Source of the DNA: Burkholderiales bacterium
GTDB taxonomy: Bacteria; Pseudomonadota; Gammaproteobacteria; Burkholderiales; JAEUOS01
Assembly (NCBI GenBank): GCA_016790695.1
Contig: JAEUOS010000111.1
Span: 1 to 40,556, forward strand
DNA length: 40,556 nt
Direction of reading: 5' to 3'
Within the stretch, counting starts at the first letter, position 1. Each line of letters begins with the position of its first letter. Under the pieces are notes generated by a model, which was not told the DNA's origin, ran no database searches, and saw only the letters and a list, made by a program, of their open reading frames with translations. A program made the position numbers and the translations under genes. Positions 1 through 12,683 of the stretch are shown here, piece after piece.

Positions 1-1289
<1,289 letters not shown>

Positions 1290-1345
1290 GGGACTCTCCG
1301 GGTGCGATGACGGGGTGCGCGCGGGGCGCGCCGGGTGGCGGTGAA

Positions 1346-1615
1346 TCAGCCGGCGGCGGCCGGCTCGGCCAGGCGTTCCTGGTCGGCCGGCGCCTCGCCT
1401 TCGGGGTAGTGGTACCAGTCCTTGTGCGGCGACTTGCGGTGGCACGACAGGCACTGGGTCTCTTTCCAGCGATGGCCGCAGCCGGGACACACGCCGCCGG
1501 TCCAGAAGGTGTTCCACTCGGTCCCGCATTCGGGCGTGCAGATCCAGCGGCTCTCGGCCTTCGGGCGCCAGGCGCAGCGCGGGCAGCGGATCTCGGGCTC
1601 CTTCACGGCCGACAT
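1346..1615 (-). CDS. Small double zinc-ribbon protein, function unknown
   Basis: An 89-residue protein with four cysteine pairs: Cys11/Cys14, Cys26/Cys30, Cys43/Cys46 and Cys55/Cys58, spaced as two rubredoxin-like or zinc-ribbon knuckles. The C-terminal 30 residues are polar and lack a fold signature. I chose the ATG at 1615 (MSAVKEPEIRC). An in-frame ATG further upstream (1711) would put the palindromic operator at 1678-1704 inside the coding region and add a segment with no resemblance to a zinc ribbon. It sits between the MarR gene and mmsA on the same strand, 56 bases before the mmsA start, so co-transcription with mmsA is likely. It could be a nucleic-acid or protein-binding ribbon, or an accessory of a larger enzyme. 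No specific role can be read from the sequence. Confidence 0.72.
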   Translation of the reverse strand: MSAVKEPEIRCPRCAWRPKAESRWICTPECGTEWNTFWTGGVCPGCGHRWKETQCLSCHRKSPHKDWYHYPEGEAPADQERLAEPAAAG

Positions 1616-1677
1616 TCTAGTCCCAGGCGCAGCACCCGACCCGGCCGCGGCGCCCGCCGGCAGGGCCGGATCAATGC

Positions 1678-1704
1678 ATTTGCCCAAATTACATTTGTGC
1701 AAAT
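1678..1704. promoter_or_regulatory. Tandem palindromic operator (two ATTTG-N2-CAAAT sites)
   Basis: Two near-identical dyads, ATTTGCCCAAAT (1678-1689) and ATTTGTGCAAAT (1693-1704), separated by three bases, so their centres are 15 bp apart. AT-rich perfect half-sites like these stand out sharply in this GC-rich DNA. They lie 63-89 bases upstream of the zinc-ribbon/mmsA start and about 100 bases past the end of the MarR gene. MarR-family dimers bind dyads of this size, so the neighbouring MarR protein is the obvious candidate ligand. That pairing is inference. Confidence 0.7.
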
Positions 1705-1763
1705 GCAACATGGGAAAAACGTGCTATCGTGCGTTGCGCCCGGAGGAGGGCGAGCACCACCTG

Positions 1764-1791
1764 GGGCTCCCGCTGGGAGCCCTCCTTTTTT
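1764..1791 (+). terminator. Rho-independent terminator on the plus strand, with no plus-strand gene before it
   Basis: Perfect 8-bp stem GGGCTCCC (1764-1771), loop GCT, GGGAGCCC (1775-1782), followed by TCC and a run of six T (1786-1791). The orientation is plus only: on the minus strand the hairpin is preceded by A's and followed by no T-run. All annotated genes from 1 to 2400 are on the minus strand, so this would end a short transcript starting near 1730, where an extended -10-like TGCTATCGT occurs (1722-1730). See findings. Confidence 0.6.
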
Positions 1792-1806
1792 CGGAGGGCC
1801 GTGGTG

Positions 1807-2400
1807 TCAGATTTCCGAGAGCGGCGTCTTGCGGCCGCGCGCGTCGCGCAGCGGCAGCAGGCGCGTGAGCCGCGCCAGGCGGCGCCGGAGTTCGGCGAGT
1901 TCCTCGCTCGGGAGCTGCTTGAGCGCTGCCGGCAGCACGCCCTGCACCGGCCCGGGCGCGCGCGCCACCAGGCTGCGCCCGGCGGCGGTCAGGTGCAGGT
2001 GCACCGCGCGGTGGTCGTCCTCGGAACGGCGCCGCTCGATCTTGCCCCGGCGCGCCAGGCGCTCGACCAGGTTGCTGGCGGTGGTCTGGTGGATCGCCAT
2101 GACCTGCGCCAGTTCGGTGACACGGATCCCCGGCCGCGCGCGCACTTCGGCAAGCAGCCACGCCTGCGCACCCGACACCCCGGTGTGCGCCTCGACCGCC
2201 TGGAAATGGCGGCGCACCGACTTGAAGATCAGGCGGAACTCCTCGAGCACCGCCATCACCTGCGGGTCGCTGAACGGATTGACGTCGCGCGACCGTTGCG
2301 CTGGCGGCACGGCGGCGCGCGCCGTCGGGGGCGCGGCGGCGCGCGCCTTGGGCGGCGCGGCGGCGCGCGCCTCGGGCGGCGCGCGGCGGGCGGTGGGCAT
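1807..2400 (-). CDS. MarR-family transcriptional regulator with Ala/Pro/Arg-rich N-terminal extension
   Basis: A 197-residue protein. Residues from about 45 onward are a winged-helix MarR domain: EFRLIFKSVRRHF dimer helix, GVSGAQAWLLAEV, RVTELAQVMAIHQTTASNLVERLARRGKIER (helix-turn-helix and recognition helix), and the wing RRSEDDHRAVHLHLTAAG. Residues 1-40 are a low-complexity extension built from an 8-residue repeat, encoded by the 24-bp tandem repeat at 2310-2381. The ATG at 2400 (MPTARR) is the best start; an internal ATG (MAVLEEF) would leave a bare domain. It probably represses or derepresses the zinc-ribbon/mmsA genes through the dyads at 1678-1704, and is divergent from the trehalose operon starting at 2511. 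The ligand is unknown; MarR proteins typically bind aromatic or acyl metabolites. Confidence 0.85.
   Translation of the reverse strand: MPTARRAPPEARAAAPPKARAAAPPTARAAVPPAQRSRDVNPFSDPQVMAVLEEFRLIFKSVRRHFQAVEAHTGVSGAQAWLLAEVRARPGIRVTELAQVMAIHQTTASNLVERLARRGKIERRRSEDDHRAVHLHLTAAGRSLVARAPGPVQGVLPAALKQLPSEELAELRRRLARLTRLLPLRDARGRKTPLSEI
2310..2381. repeat. 24-bp tandem repeat, three copies, inside the MarR gene
   Basis: Three consecutive 24-bp units (2310-2333, 2334-2357, 2358-2381). They share the 14-base core CGGCGGCGCGCGCC and differ at a few positions in the remaining ten. In the minus-strand MarR frame each unit gives an Ala/Pro/Arg octapeptide such as ARAAAPPK. Because the unit is a multiple of three, copy-number changes would lengthen or shorten the N-terminal tail without a frameshift. 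Confidence 0.8.
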
Positions 2401-2510
2401 GACGGGGGTCGAACGATGCGCTGGCGGGTATTGCAGCGATTGTCGCACCGACCGGCCGGCCCGGCCCGGGCGCAGCGGTGATGCGGCGATCACACGTAAC
2501 GGAGGGCAGC

Positions 2511-3338
2511 ATGCACGACAGGTCATTGCTCTGGCTCGGGCTCCTTCTGGCGGCGCTGGCATCGCTGGGGGGCGCGTGGTGGCTGTTCGGACGCGGCGCG
2601 CCCCCGCCGGCGCCACCGCCGGAAGCGCCGGCGCCGGCCGCTGCGGCCGCCGCCCCGGCGCCCGCGCCCGCGATCCGCTACCCGATCGACCCGGCCAGCG
2701 CGGTCGCACTGCCCGCGGGCGGCGCGGTCGACGCGCATGTCGCCGCCGCGCTCACCGGCCTGCTCGGGCAGAAGCTCGTCCTCACCATGCTGCAGACCGA
2801 CGGCTTCGCCCGGCGCGTCGCCGCCACGGTCGACAACCTGCCGCGCGAGCAGGCGCCGGCGCGGCTGTGGCCGGTCAATCCCGCCAGCGGCCGCTTCACC
2901 GTCGCCGGCCGCGCCGGGAGCGAAACCCTGGACCCGGCCAACGCCGCGCGCTACCAGCCGTTCATCGCGCTGCTCGAAGCGGTCGAGCCGGCGCGCGCGG
3001 TGGCGCTCTATGCGCAGCTCTACCCGCTGTTCCAGCGCGCCTACGAGGAACTCGGCTATCCCGGGCGCTACTTCAACGACCGCGTCGTCGAAGTCATCGA
3101 CCACCTGCTCGCCGCACCGGAACCGCAGGCCCCGGTGGCGCTCGTCCTGCCCGCGGTCAAGGGCCCCTACCGGCCGGCCCGGCCCTGGCTGCTCTACGAG
3201 TACCGCGACGCGGAACTCCGGGGCGCCTCGGCCGGTCACAGCATCATGGTTCGCATCGGGACGGCGAACCAGCGGCGCGTCAAGGCCCGCCTCATCGAAA
3301 TCCGCCGCCTGCTCACCGCCGCGCCGGCACGGCGCTAA
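2511..3338 (+). CDS. DUF3014 family inner-membrane protein
   Basis: A 275-residue protein with one N-terminal membrane segment (LLWLGLLLAALASLGGAWWLF, about residues 6-26), a Pro/Ala-rich linker to about residue 50, then a soluble domain that should lie in the periplasm. The domain carries DUF3014-like features: LVLTMLQTDGFARRVAATVDNLPRE, SGRFTVAGR, a RYQPFIALLEAVEPARAVALYAQLYPLFQRAYEELGYP segment, and FNDRVVEVIDHLLAAP. The ATG at 2511 is preceded by GGAGG (2501-2505); an in-frame ATG at 2478 has no such site. It is the first gene of the trehalose module, 52 bases before the synthase. The family has no established biochemical role; the context hints at an envelope or osmotic-stress function, which is inference. 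Confidence 0.82.
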   Translation: MHDRSLLWLGLLLAALASLGGAWWLFGRGAPPPAPPPEAPAPAAAAAAPAPAPAIRYPIDPASAVALPAGGAVDAHVAAALTGLLGQKLVLTMLQTDGFARRVAATVDNLPREQAPARLWPVNPASGRFTVAGRAGSETLDPANAARYQPFIALLEAVEPARAVALYAQLYPLFQRAYEELGYPGRYFNDRVVEVIDHLLAAPEPQAPVALVLPAVKGPYRPARPWLLYEYRDAELRGASAGHSIMVRIGTANQRRVKARLIEIRRLLTAAPARR

Positions 3339-3390
3339 CACACCGCCCGGGGGCGCGCCACCGCGCTGCCGGTCCGACAGGAGAAGCGCC

Positions 3391-5624
<2,234 letters not shown>

Positions 5625-5628
<4 letters not shown>

Positions 5629-6410
5629 ACGCCGCGGACCGCCCGGCTCCCGGCGCGGCGGCCGCGCCGCCGCCGTACGCGCGCGACTGGTGCTTCTTCC
5701 TCGACGTCGACGGCACGCTGCTCGACATCGCGCCCACGCCCGACGCGGTGCGGGTCGATCCCGCGCTGGCCGCGCTCCTCGACGCGCTCGGCCGCGCCGC
5801 CGGCGGCGCGGTGGCCCTGATCAGCGGCCGCCCGCTCGCCGGGCTCGACCGGCTGTTCGGGACGGCCGGGCTGCTCGCCGCCGGGCAGCACGGCGCCGAG
5901 CGGCGCGACGGCAGCGGCCGCGTGCACCGCCACGCGGGCCGGTGCGCGCTGCTGCGCACCGTGGCCGCGCGCCTCGCCGCCTTCGCCGCGCGCCATCCGG
6001 GCACGCTGTTCGAGGACAAGGGCGCCTCCCTCGCGCTGCACGTGCGCGGCGCGCCGCACGCCGCCGGCGCCGCGCGCGACGCGGTCGCCGCCGGCCTGCG
6101 CCTGCTCGGCGGGGTCTACCAGATGCAGGTCGGCAAGATGGTCTTCGAGATCAAGGCGACCGGCTACGACAAGGGCAGCGCGATCGAGGACTACATGCAG
6201 GAGCCGCCGTTCGCGGGCCGCGTGCCGGTGTTCATCGGCGACGACCTCTCCGACGAGTACGGCTTCTGCATGGTCAATGCGCTCGGCGGGCACGCGATCA
6301 AGGTGGGCGCCGGCGCGAGCGAGGCGCGCCATCGCCTGGCCGACGCGGCCGCCGTGCGCGCCTGGCTCGCCGGCTGGATCGCCGGCGTCGCCGACGAGGA
6401 GCAACGATGA
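5625..6410 (+). CDS. otsB: Trehalose-6-phosphate phosphatase
   Basis: A 261-residue HAD-superfamily phosphatase that removes phosphate from trehalose-6-phosphate in the cytoplasm. Motif I is [18 protein letters not shown] (nucleophile Asp and +2 Asp), motif II lies in [12 protein letters not shown], then [10 protein letters not shown], the motif III lysine region in [16 protein letters not shown], and motif [12 protein letters not shown]. The order and length match OtsB. The start ATG at 5625 overlaps the synthase stop, and its own stop overlaps the GH15 start (ATGA, 6407-6410), so the three proteins are almost certainly translationally coupled. The N-terminal 20 residues are an Ala/Pro-rich extension. 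Confidence 0.93.
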
Positions 6411-8200
6411 GACCGAGCCTGGAACTGGGCATGATCGGCAACGCGGCGATCGCCGCGCTGGTCGATGCGCACGCCGAGATCGTCTGGAGCTGCCTGCCGC
6501 GGGTCGACGGCGACCCGGTGTTCTGCTCGCTGCTGCGGCCGCGCGCGGCCCCCGGCGGCGAGGCCGGCTTCTTCGCGATCGAGCTCGCCGACTGCGCGCG
6601 CAGCGAGCAGCACTACCTGCCCAACACCGCCGTGCTGGTGACCACGCTCGGCGACAGCCGCGGCGGCGTGGTGGAGATCACCGACTTCGCGCCGCGCTTT
6701 CGCCAGTTCGGACGCATGTTCTGCCCGGTGATGCTGGTGCGGCGCCTGCGGCGCGTCGCCGGCAGCCCGGTCGTCACGGTCCGGCTGGCGCCGGCCTGCG
6801 GCCACGGCACGGCGGAGCCCGCGCGCACCTGGGGCAGCAACCACGTGCGCTATGTCGGGCCGGACCACGTCATGCGCGTGACCACCGACGCCTCGGTCGG
6901 CGCGGTGCTCGAGGCGACGCCGTTCGTCCTGACCGGCGAGCGCGACTTCCTGCTCGGCCCCGACGAGACCCTGCAGGGCGCGCCGGCCGAGGTCGCGCGG
7001 CGCTTCTGCGAGGCCACGGTCGACTACTGGCGCGACTGGGTGCGCGATCTGTCGATCCCGTTCGAGTGGCAGGACGCGGTGATCCGCGCGGCGATCACCC
7101 TGAAGCTCTCGGCGGTCGACGACACCGGCGCGATCATCGCCGCGCCCACCACCTCGATCCCCGAGGCCGCCGGCACCGCGCGCAACTGGGACTACCGCTA
7201 CTGCTGGCTGCGCGACGCCTACTTCACCGTCAGCGCGCTCAACCGCCTCAACGCCACCCGCACCATGGAGCGCTACCTCGGCTACATCGTCAACCTCGCG
7301 GCGCAGGCGCGCGGCGGGACGCTGCAGCCGGTCTACCGCATCAACGGCCGCGCGGACATGCCGGAGAGCGAGGTCGCCGCCCTGCCCGGCTACCGCGGCA
7401 TGGGCCCGGTGCGCATCGGCAACCAGGCCCACCGCCAGGTGCAGAACGACGTCTACGGCGCCGCCATCCTCGCCGCGACGCACGTGTTCTTCGACCGCCG
7501 CCTGGGCGACACCGGCAACGTCGGGCTGTTCGCGCATCTCGAGGCGCTGGGCGAGGTCGCCGCGCGCGTCTGGCGCGAGCCCGACGCCGGCCTGTGGGAG
7601 CTGCGCGGCGCCACCCGGGTGCACACGTTCTCGGCGATCATGTGCTGGGTCGCCTGCGACCGGCTGGCGCGCATCGCCGCGCGGCTCGGGCTCGACGAAC
7701 GCGCGCGCTACTGGCGCGCGCATGCGGCGCAGATCCACCGCGGCATCGAGGTCGCCGCATGGAGCACGGCGCGCGGCAGCTTCGTCGCCGACTTCGGCGG
7801 CACGACGCTCGACGCCAGCCTGCTGCTGATCGCCGAGCTGGGATTCGTCGCGCCGGCCGACCCGCGCTTCGCCGCCACCGTCGCGGCGGTCGAGGGCGAG
7901 CTCCGGCGCGGCGACTTCATCTTCCGCTATGCGGGCGCCGACGACTTCGGGACGCCGCAGAACGCCTTCCTGGTCTGCACGTTCTGGTACATCGACGCGC
8001 TCGCCGCGCTCGGCCGGCACGCGGAGGCGCGCGGCCTGTTCGAGAACCTGCTCGCCTGCCGCACGCGCCTGGGCCTGCTCGCCGAGCACATCGACCCGGC
8101 GAGCCGCGAGCTGTGGGGCAACTTCCCGCAGACCTACAGCATGGTCGGCCTGATCCACTCGGCGACGCGGCTGTCGGCGCCCTGGGAGGGGGCGTTCTAG
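6407..8200 (+). CDS. Glycoside hydrolase family 15 protein (trehalase / glucoamylase-like)
   Basis: A 597-residue cytoplasmic protein with the two-part layout of bacterial GH15 enzymes. The N-terminal beta-sandwich begins [30 protein letters not shown], followed by an (alpha/alpha)6 barrel with [41 protein letters not shown] (probable general acid Glu) and [27 protein letters not shown] (probable base Glu). No signal peptide is present. Known GH15 proteins of this layout include glucoamylases, dextranases and acid trehalases. Its overlap with otsB argues for trehalose hydrolysis or turnover of a related glucan, but the substrate cannot be read from sequence. A 110-bp gap follows before the ABC genes. 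Confidence 0.87.
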   Translation: MRPSLELGMIGNAAIAALVDAHAEIVWSCLPRVDGDPVFCSLLRPRAAPGGEAGFFAIELADCARSEQHYLPNTAVLVTTLGDSRGGVVEITDFAPRFRQFGRMFCPVMLVRRLRRVAGSPVVTVRLAPACGHGTAEPARTWGSNHVRYVGPDHVMRVTTDASVGAVLEATPFVLTGERDFLLGPDETLQGAPAEVARRFCEATVDYWRDWVRDLSIPFEWQDAVIRAAITLKLSAVDDTGAIIAAPTTSIPEAAGTARNWDYRYCWLRDAYFTVSALNRLNATRTMERYLGYIVNLAAQARGGTLQPVYRINGRADMPESEVAALPGYRGMGPVRIGNQAHRQVQNDVYGAAILAATHVFFDRRLGDTGNVGLFAHLEALGEVAARVWREPDAGLWELRGATRVHTFSAIMCWVACDRLARIAARLGLDERARYWRAHAAQIHRGIEVAAWSTARGSFVADFGGTTLDASLLLIAELGFVAPADPRFAATVAAVEGELRRGDFIFRYAGADDFGTPQNAFLVCTFWYIDALAALGRHAEARGLFENLLACRTRLGLLAEHIDPASRELWGNFPQTYSMVGLIHSATRLSAPWEGAF

Positions 8201-8263
8201 GCGGCGCCCGCCGCTTGCGCCGGCGCGCTTGACGCAGCGCAAGCACGCGCCGCGGCGCGCGGG

Positions 8264-8269
8264 TACATT
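8264..8269 (+). promoter_or_regulatory. Candidate -10 element TACATT before the ABC exporter genes
   Basis: TACATT lies in a GC-rich gap 43 bases before the ATG at 8312, at the spacing seen for similar elements elsewhere in this window. No good -35 sits 16-18 bp upstream; TTGACG at 8229-8234 is about 29 bp away, too far for a normal spacer. Confidence 0.35.
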
Positions 8270-8311
8270 GCCGACGTGCGCGGCCCGCCGTGGCGCCGCG
8301 CCCGATCCCCG

Positions 8312-9039
<728 letters not shown>

Positions 9040-9043
<4 letters not shown>

Positions 9044-11403
9044 GCGCCGCGACGCGCATGCTGCTGCGTGACCTCTGGCACCTGCGCGGGCAGGTGCTCG
9101 CGGCCGCGCTCGTGGCCGCCTGCGGCATCGCCGCGCTCACCGCCACCCGCAGCACCTGGCACTCGCTGGCGGCGACCCAGGCCGACTACTACGCGAGCCT
9201 GCGCTTCGCCGATGCCTTCGTGCGCCTCAAGCGCGCGCCCGAGGCGGTGGCCGCCGAGCTGCGCGAGATCCCCGGCGTGGCCGAGGTGCGCACGCGCGTG
9301 GTCATGGACGTGACCCTGGACGTGCCGGGCCTCGCCGAGCCAGCGACCGGCCGCCTGGTGTCGCTGCCCGCGCGCAGCGCGGGCATGCTCAACGGCGTCC
9401 ACATCGCCGCCGGCCGCGCGCCCGAGCCGGGCCGCGCCGACGAGGTGCTCGCGAGCCAGGCCTTCGCCGAGGCCAACGGCCTGGCGATCGGCGCGCGCAT
9501 CGGCGCCATCCTCAACGGGCGCTGGCGCGAGCTCGTCATCGTCGGCCTCGGCCTGTCGCCCGAGTACATCTACGAGGTCGGGCGCGGCGCGCTGTTCCCG
9601 GACAACCGGCGCTTCGGCATCCTGTGGATGGCGCGCGAGGCGATGGGGCCGGCGTTCGACATGGACGGCGCGTTCAACGACGCGGTCTTCGCGCTCGCCG
9701 CCGGCAGCGTCGAGGCCGAGGTGCTCGCGCGCATCGACCGCGTGGTCGCGCGCTACGGCGGCCTGGCCGCGCACGGCCGCGAGGAGCAGGCGTCGCACCG
9801 CTTCCTGTCCGACGAGCTCGGCGAGATCCGCATCATGGCGACCTTCATCCCCACGCTGTTCCTCGCGGTGGCGGCGTTCCTGCTCTACGTGACCCTGTCG
9901 CGCCTGGTGGCGCTGCAGCGCGCGCAGATCGGGCTGCTCAAGGCGTTCGGCCGCTCCAACGCGTCGGTGGGCGCGTATTACCTGCAGTTCGCGCTCGCCA
10001 CCGTCGGGCTCGGGCTGGCCGTAGGCGCGCCGCTGGGCCTCGCGCTCGGGCGCCTGCTGGTCGCGGTGTATCGCGACTACTTCCATTTCCCCCGGCTCGA
10101 ACTGGTGGTCGACGGCCGGCTGCTCGCGACCGTCGCCGCGGTGAGCGTGACCGCGGCGGTGGCCGGCGCCTTCGCCGCGATGCGCAGCGCGCTTGCGCTG
10201 CCGCCGGCCGAGGCGATGCGGCCGGCGGCGCCGGCGCGGTTCCGCGCCGGCTTCCTCGAGCGCGCGGGCCTCGCGCGCCTGGCCGGGCCGGCCGGACGCA
10301 TGCTGCTGCGCAACCTGGCGCGCCGGCCCGGGCGCGCGCTGCTGTCGATCGCCGGCATCGCGCTGGCCGTGGGGCTGATGCTCGCCGGGCGCTTCACCTA
10401 CGACGCCGTCAATCACCTGCTGATGGTGCACTTCGACCATGCGCAGCGCGACGACGCCGCCGTGCTGTTCGACGCCGCCCTGCCGGCGCGCGCGATGCAC
10501 GACATCGCGCGCCTGCCGGGGGTGCGGCAGGCCGAGGCGTTCCGCGCCGCGCCCGCGCGCCTGACGCACGGCGCGCGCAGCAAGCGCGTCGAGATCACCG
10601 GCCTGCCGCCCGACGCGGTGCTGCGCCGGCCGGTCGGGCGCGATCTCGCCGTCGCGACGCTGCCGCCCGAGGGCCTGGTGCTGGGCGCGAAGCTCGCGCA
10701 GATCCTCGAGGTCGCGCCCGGCATGGCGGTCGAGGTCGAGATCCTCGAGGGCGCGCGCGTCGCCGCGCGCGTCGCGGTGGTCGCCACGGTCGAGGAACTG
10801 CTCGGCCTCAATGCCTACATGGATGCCGGCGCCCTGGCCCGCCTGCTGCGCGAGGAAGGCACGATCTCCGGAGCCTACCTGCGCGTCGACCCGGCCGCCG
10901 CCGACGCGCTCTACGCGGCGCTCAAGCGCGTGCCCGCGGTGGCCGGCGTCGCGATCCGCGGCGTGATGCAGCGCGCGATCCGCGACACCATGGACCGCAG
11001 CTTCGTCGTCTTCTCGGCGGTGCTGGTCGCGTTCGCCAGCGTGATCGTCGCCGGCATGGTCTACAACGGCGCCCGCATCGCGCTCTCGGAGCGCGGCCAC
11101 GAGCTGGCGAGCCTGCGGGTCCTGGGCTTCGGCCACGGCGATATCATGGCGATCTTCGTCGGCGAGCAGGCGCTGCTGACGCTGCTGGCGATCCCGGCCG
11201 GGCTCGCGATCGGCTACGGCCTGTGCGCGCTGCTGGTGCCGGTGTTCGACCGCGAGATGTTCCGCCTGCCGCTGGTGATCGCCGGGACGACCTGGCTCAC
11301 GCCGGTGGTGGCGGCGCTGGCGGCGGCGACGCTGTCGGCGCTCGCGGTGGCGCGACGCCTGCGCACCCTGGACCTGGTGGCCGTCCTCAAGACCCGCGAA
11401 TGA
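9040..11403 (+). CDS. ABC transporter permease with two FtsX modules
   Basis: A 787-residue inner-membrane protein. It begins with a transmembrane helix after a short basic start ([19 protein letters not shown]), then a periplasmic domain (about residues 35-260), then three helices of the first FtsX module ([63 protein letters not shown]). After a linker the pattern repeats: [20 protein letters not shown], a second periplasmic domain, then [35 protein letters not shown] and a final helix near residue 755. The start is a GTG (9040) overlapping the ATPase stop; a GTG at 9037 and an ATG at 9058 are alternatives. Two FtsX modules in one chain fit the YbbP/LolCE-like branch rather than MacB. The substrate is unknown. 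Confidence 0.88.
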
Positions 11404-11407
11404 GCCG

Positions 11408-12568
11408 ATGAACCGTCCCCTCTGGAACAAGCTCGGCGCCGGCCTCGCCGTCGCCGCCGCCGCGGCCGGCGCCTACGCGCTGCTGCGCCCGGCCCCGGTG
11501 CCGGTCGACGCCGCCGCCGCGACGCGCGGACCGCTGCAGGTGGCGCTGGTCGAGCAGGGCGAGACCCGCGCCCACGACCGCTACGTGATCACCGCCCCGG
11601 TTGCCGGGCGCGTGATGCGCATCGACCTGCACGACGGCGACGCGGTGGCCGAGCAGCAGGTCGTCGCGCGCATCGCCGCCGCGCCGCTGTCGACGCGCGA
11701 GCGCGACGAGATGGGCGCGCGGGTGGCCGCCGCCGAGGCGCTCGAGCGCGAGGCGACCGCGCGCGCGCGCCATGCCGAGGACGACGCGGTGCAGGCCGCG
11801 CGCGAGCGCGCGCGGGTCGAGAAGCTGGTGCAGGAGAAGTTCCTGTCGCCGCAGGCGGCCGAACGCGCGCGCATCGCCGAGACCACCAGCGCCGACGAGG
11901 CGCAGGCGGCGCGGCACAAGGCGCGCGCGGCCGCCGCCGAGGTGCGCGCGGCGCGCGCCGGCCTGGCGGCGCAGAGCGGCGCGCTGATCACGGTGCGCGC
12001 ACCGGCGGCCGGCCGCATCCTGCGCATCGCCGAGGCCAGCGAGCGCGTCGTCGCCGCCGGCGCGCCGCTCATGACCATCGGCGACCTCGCGCGCCTGGAG
12101 ATCGTCGTCGAGGCCCTGTCGACCGAGGCCGTCAGCGTCAAGCCCGGCATGCCGGTGCTGCTCGAGCGCTGGGGCGGCACGGGCACGCTGCGCGCGCGCG
12201 TGCGCACGGTCGAGCCGCACGCCTTCACCAAGGTGTCCGCGCTCGGCGTCGAGGAGAAGCGCACCAACGTGATCGCCGATTTCATCGACCCGCCGGGCCC
12301 GCTCGGCGACGGCTTTCGCGTCACCGCGCGCATCGTCACCTGGAGCGCCGACGGCGTGCTGAAGGCGCCGGCCGCCGCGCTGTTCCGCTGCGCCGACGGC
12401 TGGTGCGTCTATGCGATCGAGGACGGCCGCGCGCGCCGGCGCCCGGTGGAGGTGGGACAGCGCAACGATCTCGAGGCCGAGATCCGCGGCGGCCTGGCCG
12501 AGGGCGTCCGGCTGGTGCGCTATCCCGGCGCCGGCGTCGCCGACGGCACGCGCGTCGCGCCGCGCTGA
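11408..12568 (+). CDS. HlyD-type periplasmic adaptor (membrane fusion protein)
   Basis: A 386-residue protein with an N-terminal anchor or signal helix (LGAGLAVAAAAAGAYALL), a lipoyl-like first half (VITAPVAGRVMRIDLHDGDAVAEQQVVARI), a long alpha-helical hairpin rich in Ala/Glu/Arg (about residues 95-190), the second lipoyl half (LITVRAPAAGRILRIAEASERVVAAGAPLMTIGDL) and a beta-barrel (LEIVVEALSTEAVSVKPGMPVLLERWGG). It starts four bases after the permease stop. It should link the double-FtsX permease to the outer envelope or to a channel; no outer-membrane factor is encoded nearby. Confidence 0.9.
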   Translation: MNRPLWNKLGAGLAVAAAAAGAYALLRPAPVPVDAAAATRGPLQVALVEQGETRAHDRYVITAPVAGRVMRIDLHDGDAVAEQQVVARIAAAPLSTRERDEMGARVAAAEALEREATARARHAEDDAVQAARERARVEKLVQEKFLSPQAAERARIAETTSADEAQAARHKARAAAAEVRAARAGLAAQSGALITVRAPAAGRILRIAEASERVVAAGAPLMTIGDLARLEIVVEALSTEAVSVKPGMPVLLERWGGTGTLRARVRTVEPHAFTKVSALGVEEKRTNVIADFIDPPGPLGDGFRVTARIVTWSADGVLKAPAAALFRCADGWCVYAIEDGRARRRPVEVGQRNDLEAEIRGGLAEGVRLVRYPGAGVADGTRVAPR

Positions 12569-12580
12569 CCCGGCGCCCGA

Positions 12581-12590
12581 GGGTTAACCC
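12581..12590. promoter_or_regulatory. Perfect 10-bp palindrome GGGTTAACCC upstream of the dienelactone hydrolase-like gene
   Basis: GGGTTAACCC lies 12 bases after the adaptor stop and 94 bases before the ATG at 12684. An AATAAT (12618-12623) in the same gap could be a -10 element, with CTGACC at 12597-12602 as a poor -35. The palindrome is short and may be chance. Confidence 0.25.
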
Positions 12591-12683
12591 GCACCCCTGA
12601 CCGCGCCGCGCGCGTGGAATAATCGGCGGCTTGTCCGTGTAAGCCCTTGGTTCCCCCCGCCCCACATCCCCCAGGAGACACGC

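Noticed and set aside
2310..2381. CRISPR-like array
   Set aside because: The repeats are directly adjacent with no unique spacers and lie in frame inside a coding region.
8229..8269. TTGACG plus TACATT as a complete sigma-70 promoter for the ABC genes
   Set aside because: The spacer is 29 bp, far from the usual 16-18 bp; only the -10 is kept as a candidate.
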